A stretch of DNA of 6,410 bases, from contig JAATFK010000085.1 in the NCBI GenBank assembly GCA_015655225.1, positions 1 to 6,410 of the forward strand. Reading direction: 5' to 3'. This DNA comes from Solirubrobacterales bacterium (GTDB lineage: Bacteria; Actinomycetota; Thermoleophilia; Solirubrobacterales; Solirubrobacteraceae). Shown here in pieces: positions 5,389 to 6,410 of this stretch. The notes under the pieces were generated by a model, which made no database searches, was not told the DNA's origin, and saw only the letters and a program-made list of their open reading frames with translations. Position 1 is the stretch's first letter. Every line of letters starts with the position of its first letter. The position numbers and the translations under genes are program-made.

Positions 5389-6363
5389 ATGGACGGCAGC
5401 GGCGAGATCTGGATGAACGGGCGCTTCGTGCCCTGGGCGGAGGCGAACGTGCACGTCCTGACGCACGGCCTCCACTACGGCACCGGCGTCTTCGAGGGCA
5501 CGCGCGCCTACGCGACCGACGCGGGGCCGGCCCTCTTCCGCCACCGCGAGCACACGCGGCGGCTGTTCGACTCGGCGGCGCTCTACCAGATGGAGCTGCC
5601 GTTCTCGCAGGAGCAGCTGATGGCGGCGACGCGCGAGCTGGTGCGGCGCAACGGGCTCGACGCCTGCTACGTCCGCACGCTCGTCTATCGCGGCGCGGGC
5701 AAGCTCGGCGTCTCGCCGAGCGGGAGCCCGGTCGACGTGGCGATCGCCGCGTGGCCGTGGGGCCCGTATCTCGGGTAGGGCGCGCTGGAGCGCGGGATCC
5801 GCGCGAAGGTCTCCTCCTGGACGCGGATCGGCAGCGACGCGTTCCTGCCCGGCGCGAAGGCGACCGCGCACTACCTCAACTCGGTGCTGGCGAAGCAGGA
5901 GGCGGAGGAGCTGGGCTTCGACGAGGCGATCCTGCTCGACCGCGACGGGATGCTCGCGGAGGGCGCCGGCGAGAACCTCTTCCTCGTCAAGGACGGCACG
6001 CTGCTGACGCCGCCGCTGGCGAGCGGCGCGCTCGGCGGGATCACGCGCCGCTCGCTGCTGGAGCTGGCGCGCGTGGCCGAGCTGCCCGCGGTCTAGCGGA
6101 CGCTGACGCGCGGCGAGCTCTACCTCGCCGACGAGATCTTCCTGACCGGGACCGCGGCCGAGGTCACGCCGGTGCGCGAGGTCGACCTGCGCACGATTGG
6201 CGACGGTGGCCGCGGTCCCGTGACGGCACGGCTCCAGGAGGCGTTCAGCGCCGCCGTCCACGGGCACGACCCGCGCTTCGCCGCGTGGCTCGACGTGGTC
6301 GGGTCGGAGCGGGAGCCCCAGCCCGCGCCCGCGCCCGCCGCGCCCGTCACGGCGGCGGGCTGA
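5389..6363 (+). pseudogene. ilvE: Branched-chain amino-acid aminotransferase (class IV, PLP), interrupted by two in-frame TAG codons
   Basis: Intact relatives carry out the last step of Val/Leu/Ile synthesis, and the first step of their breakdown, moving an amino group between glutamate and branched 2-oxoacids with pyridoxal phosphate in the cytoplasm. The frame gives 324 codons, near the usual ~300-310. Family landmarks run in order: HGLHYGTGVFEGTRAY at the N-terminus, AAWPWGPYLG, the PLP-lysine at codon 157 (AAG 5857-5859) in [61 protein letters not shown], and [11 protein letters not shown] with [11 protein letters not shown] at the end. Codon 130 (5776-5778) and codon 236 (6094-6096) are TAG; at both sites relatives commonly have Glu, one base away (GAG). 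The frame never shifts. The residues after the PLP-lysine read KATAHY where Gly-Asn or Gly-Gln is more usual. AAGGAGG at 5377-5383 is an excellent ribosome binding site 5 bases before ATG. TACCGT (5358-5363) is a possible -10. Taken literally the product stops at 129 residues, before the active lysine. Recent decay, sequence error and recoding are all open. Confidence 0.87.
6333..6360. terminator. Inverted repeat at the end of the aminotransferase frame, possible terminator
   Basis: GCCCGCCG (6333-6340) pairs perfectly with CGGCGGGC (6353-6360) across 12 bases. It lies in the Pro/Ala-rich last codons of the aminotransferase frame and across the presumed end of a convergent gene, a usual place for a bidirectional terminator. 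The sequence is simple and GC-rich, so such a pairing could also arise by chance. Confidence 0.3.
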
Positions 6364-6410
6364 GCGCCGCCCACGCGGTCGCGAGCCGCTCGGCGCCCTC
6401 CAGCAAGACG
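6347..6410 (-). CDS. Possible C-terminal end of a convergent gene (partial, product unknown)
   Basis: Read on the minus strand from the right edge, 20 open codons give [20 protein letters not shown] followed by TGA (6347-6349). The amphipathic helix-like run and G/C third positions look coding. The product would overlap the last 17 bases of the aminotransferase frame tail-to-tail, as happens at the left end of the window. The fragment is too short to assign a family, and it could be non-coding. Confidence 0.3.
   Translation of the reverse strand, partial: VLLEGAERLATAWAALSPPP

Noticed and set aside
5884..6096. A separate 70-residue gene inside the aminotransferase region
   Set aside because: It is just the stretch between the two in-frame TAGs, starting at an internal non-initiator codon; its sequence is the middle of the aminotransferase.
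5347..6267. A 306-codon uninterrupted minus-strand frame opposite the aminotransferase
   Set aside because: It avoids stops where the plus frame has TAG, but its Arg/Ala/Glu/Gln-rich translation has no family features, while the plus strand shows many class IV aminotransferase motifs in order.

Overview
The window is very GC-rich DNA with strong G/C preference at third codon positions, TGA at every intact gene end, and a mix of ATG, GTG and apparently TTG starts. This fits a high-GC actinomycete; a member of the Thermoleophilia or a relative is my guess from general protein character, not a demonstrated placement. No rRNA, tRNA, CRISPR array or intact mobile element is visible, and no stretch over 300 bases lacks a gene.

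Layout, left to right. (1) The C-terminal part of an aldehyde dehydrogenase (+) enters from the left edge and ends at 829. (2) Convergent with it, and overlapping its last 37 bases, is a 2-kb membrane glycosyltransferase gene (-, 2820 to 793). It has an N-terminal MshEN-like cyclic-di-GMP-binding module. It is interrupted by an in-frame TGA, and its conserved TED(A)D catalytic motif is replaced by SGHAG, so I call it a pseudogene. (3) A short AT-rich divergent intergenic region with palindromes and promoter-like boxes separates it from (4) a two-gene unit (+): an NADPH-type short-chain dehydrogenase/reductase and, 7 bases downstream, a TetR-family repressor that probably controls the unit. (5) A second AT-rich spacer holds a palindrome and a -10 box placed for leaderless transcription. 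(6) Next is an unrecognised 268-residue basic protein whose C-terminal half looks like a degenerate retroviral-integrase-fold (IS481-like transposase) domain, followed at once by a strong hairpin. (7) A branched-chain amino-acid aminotransferase gene (ilvE-like, +) has a perfect ribosome binding site but two in-frame TAG codons, each where relatives usually have Glu. (8) The right edge may hold the last 20 codons of a convergent gene.

The genes do not form one obvious pathway. The most unusual point is that two unrelated genes in 6.4 kb carry three in-frame stop codons with no frameshift, while keeping otherwise coding-like sequence. Recent gene decay, substitution errors in the assembly, or stop-codon reassignment or suppression are competing explanations. 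The second is the cheapest to test and the third the least likely.
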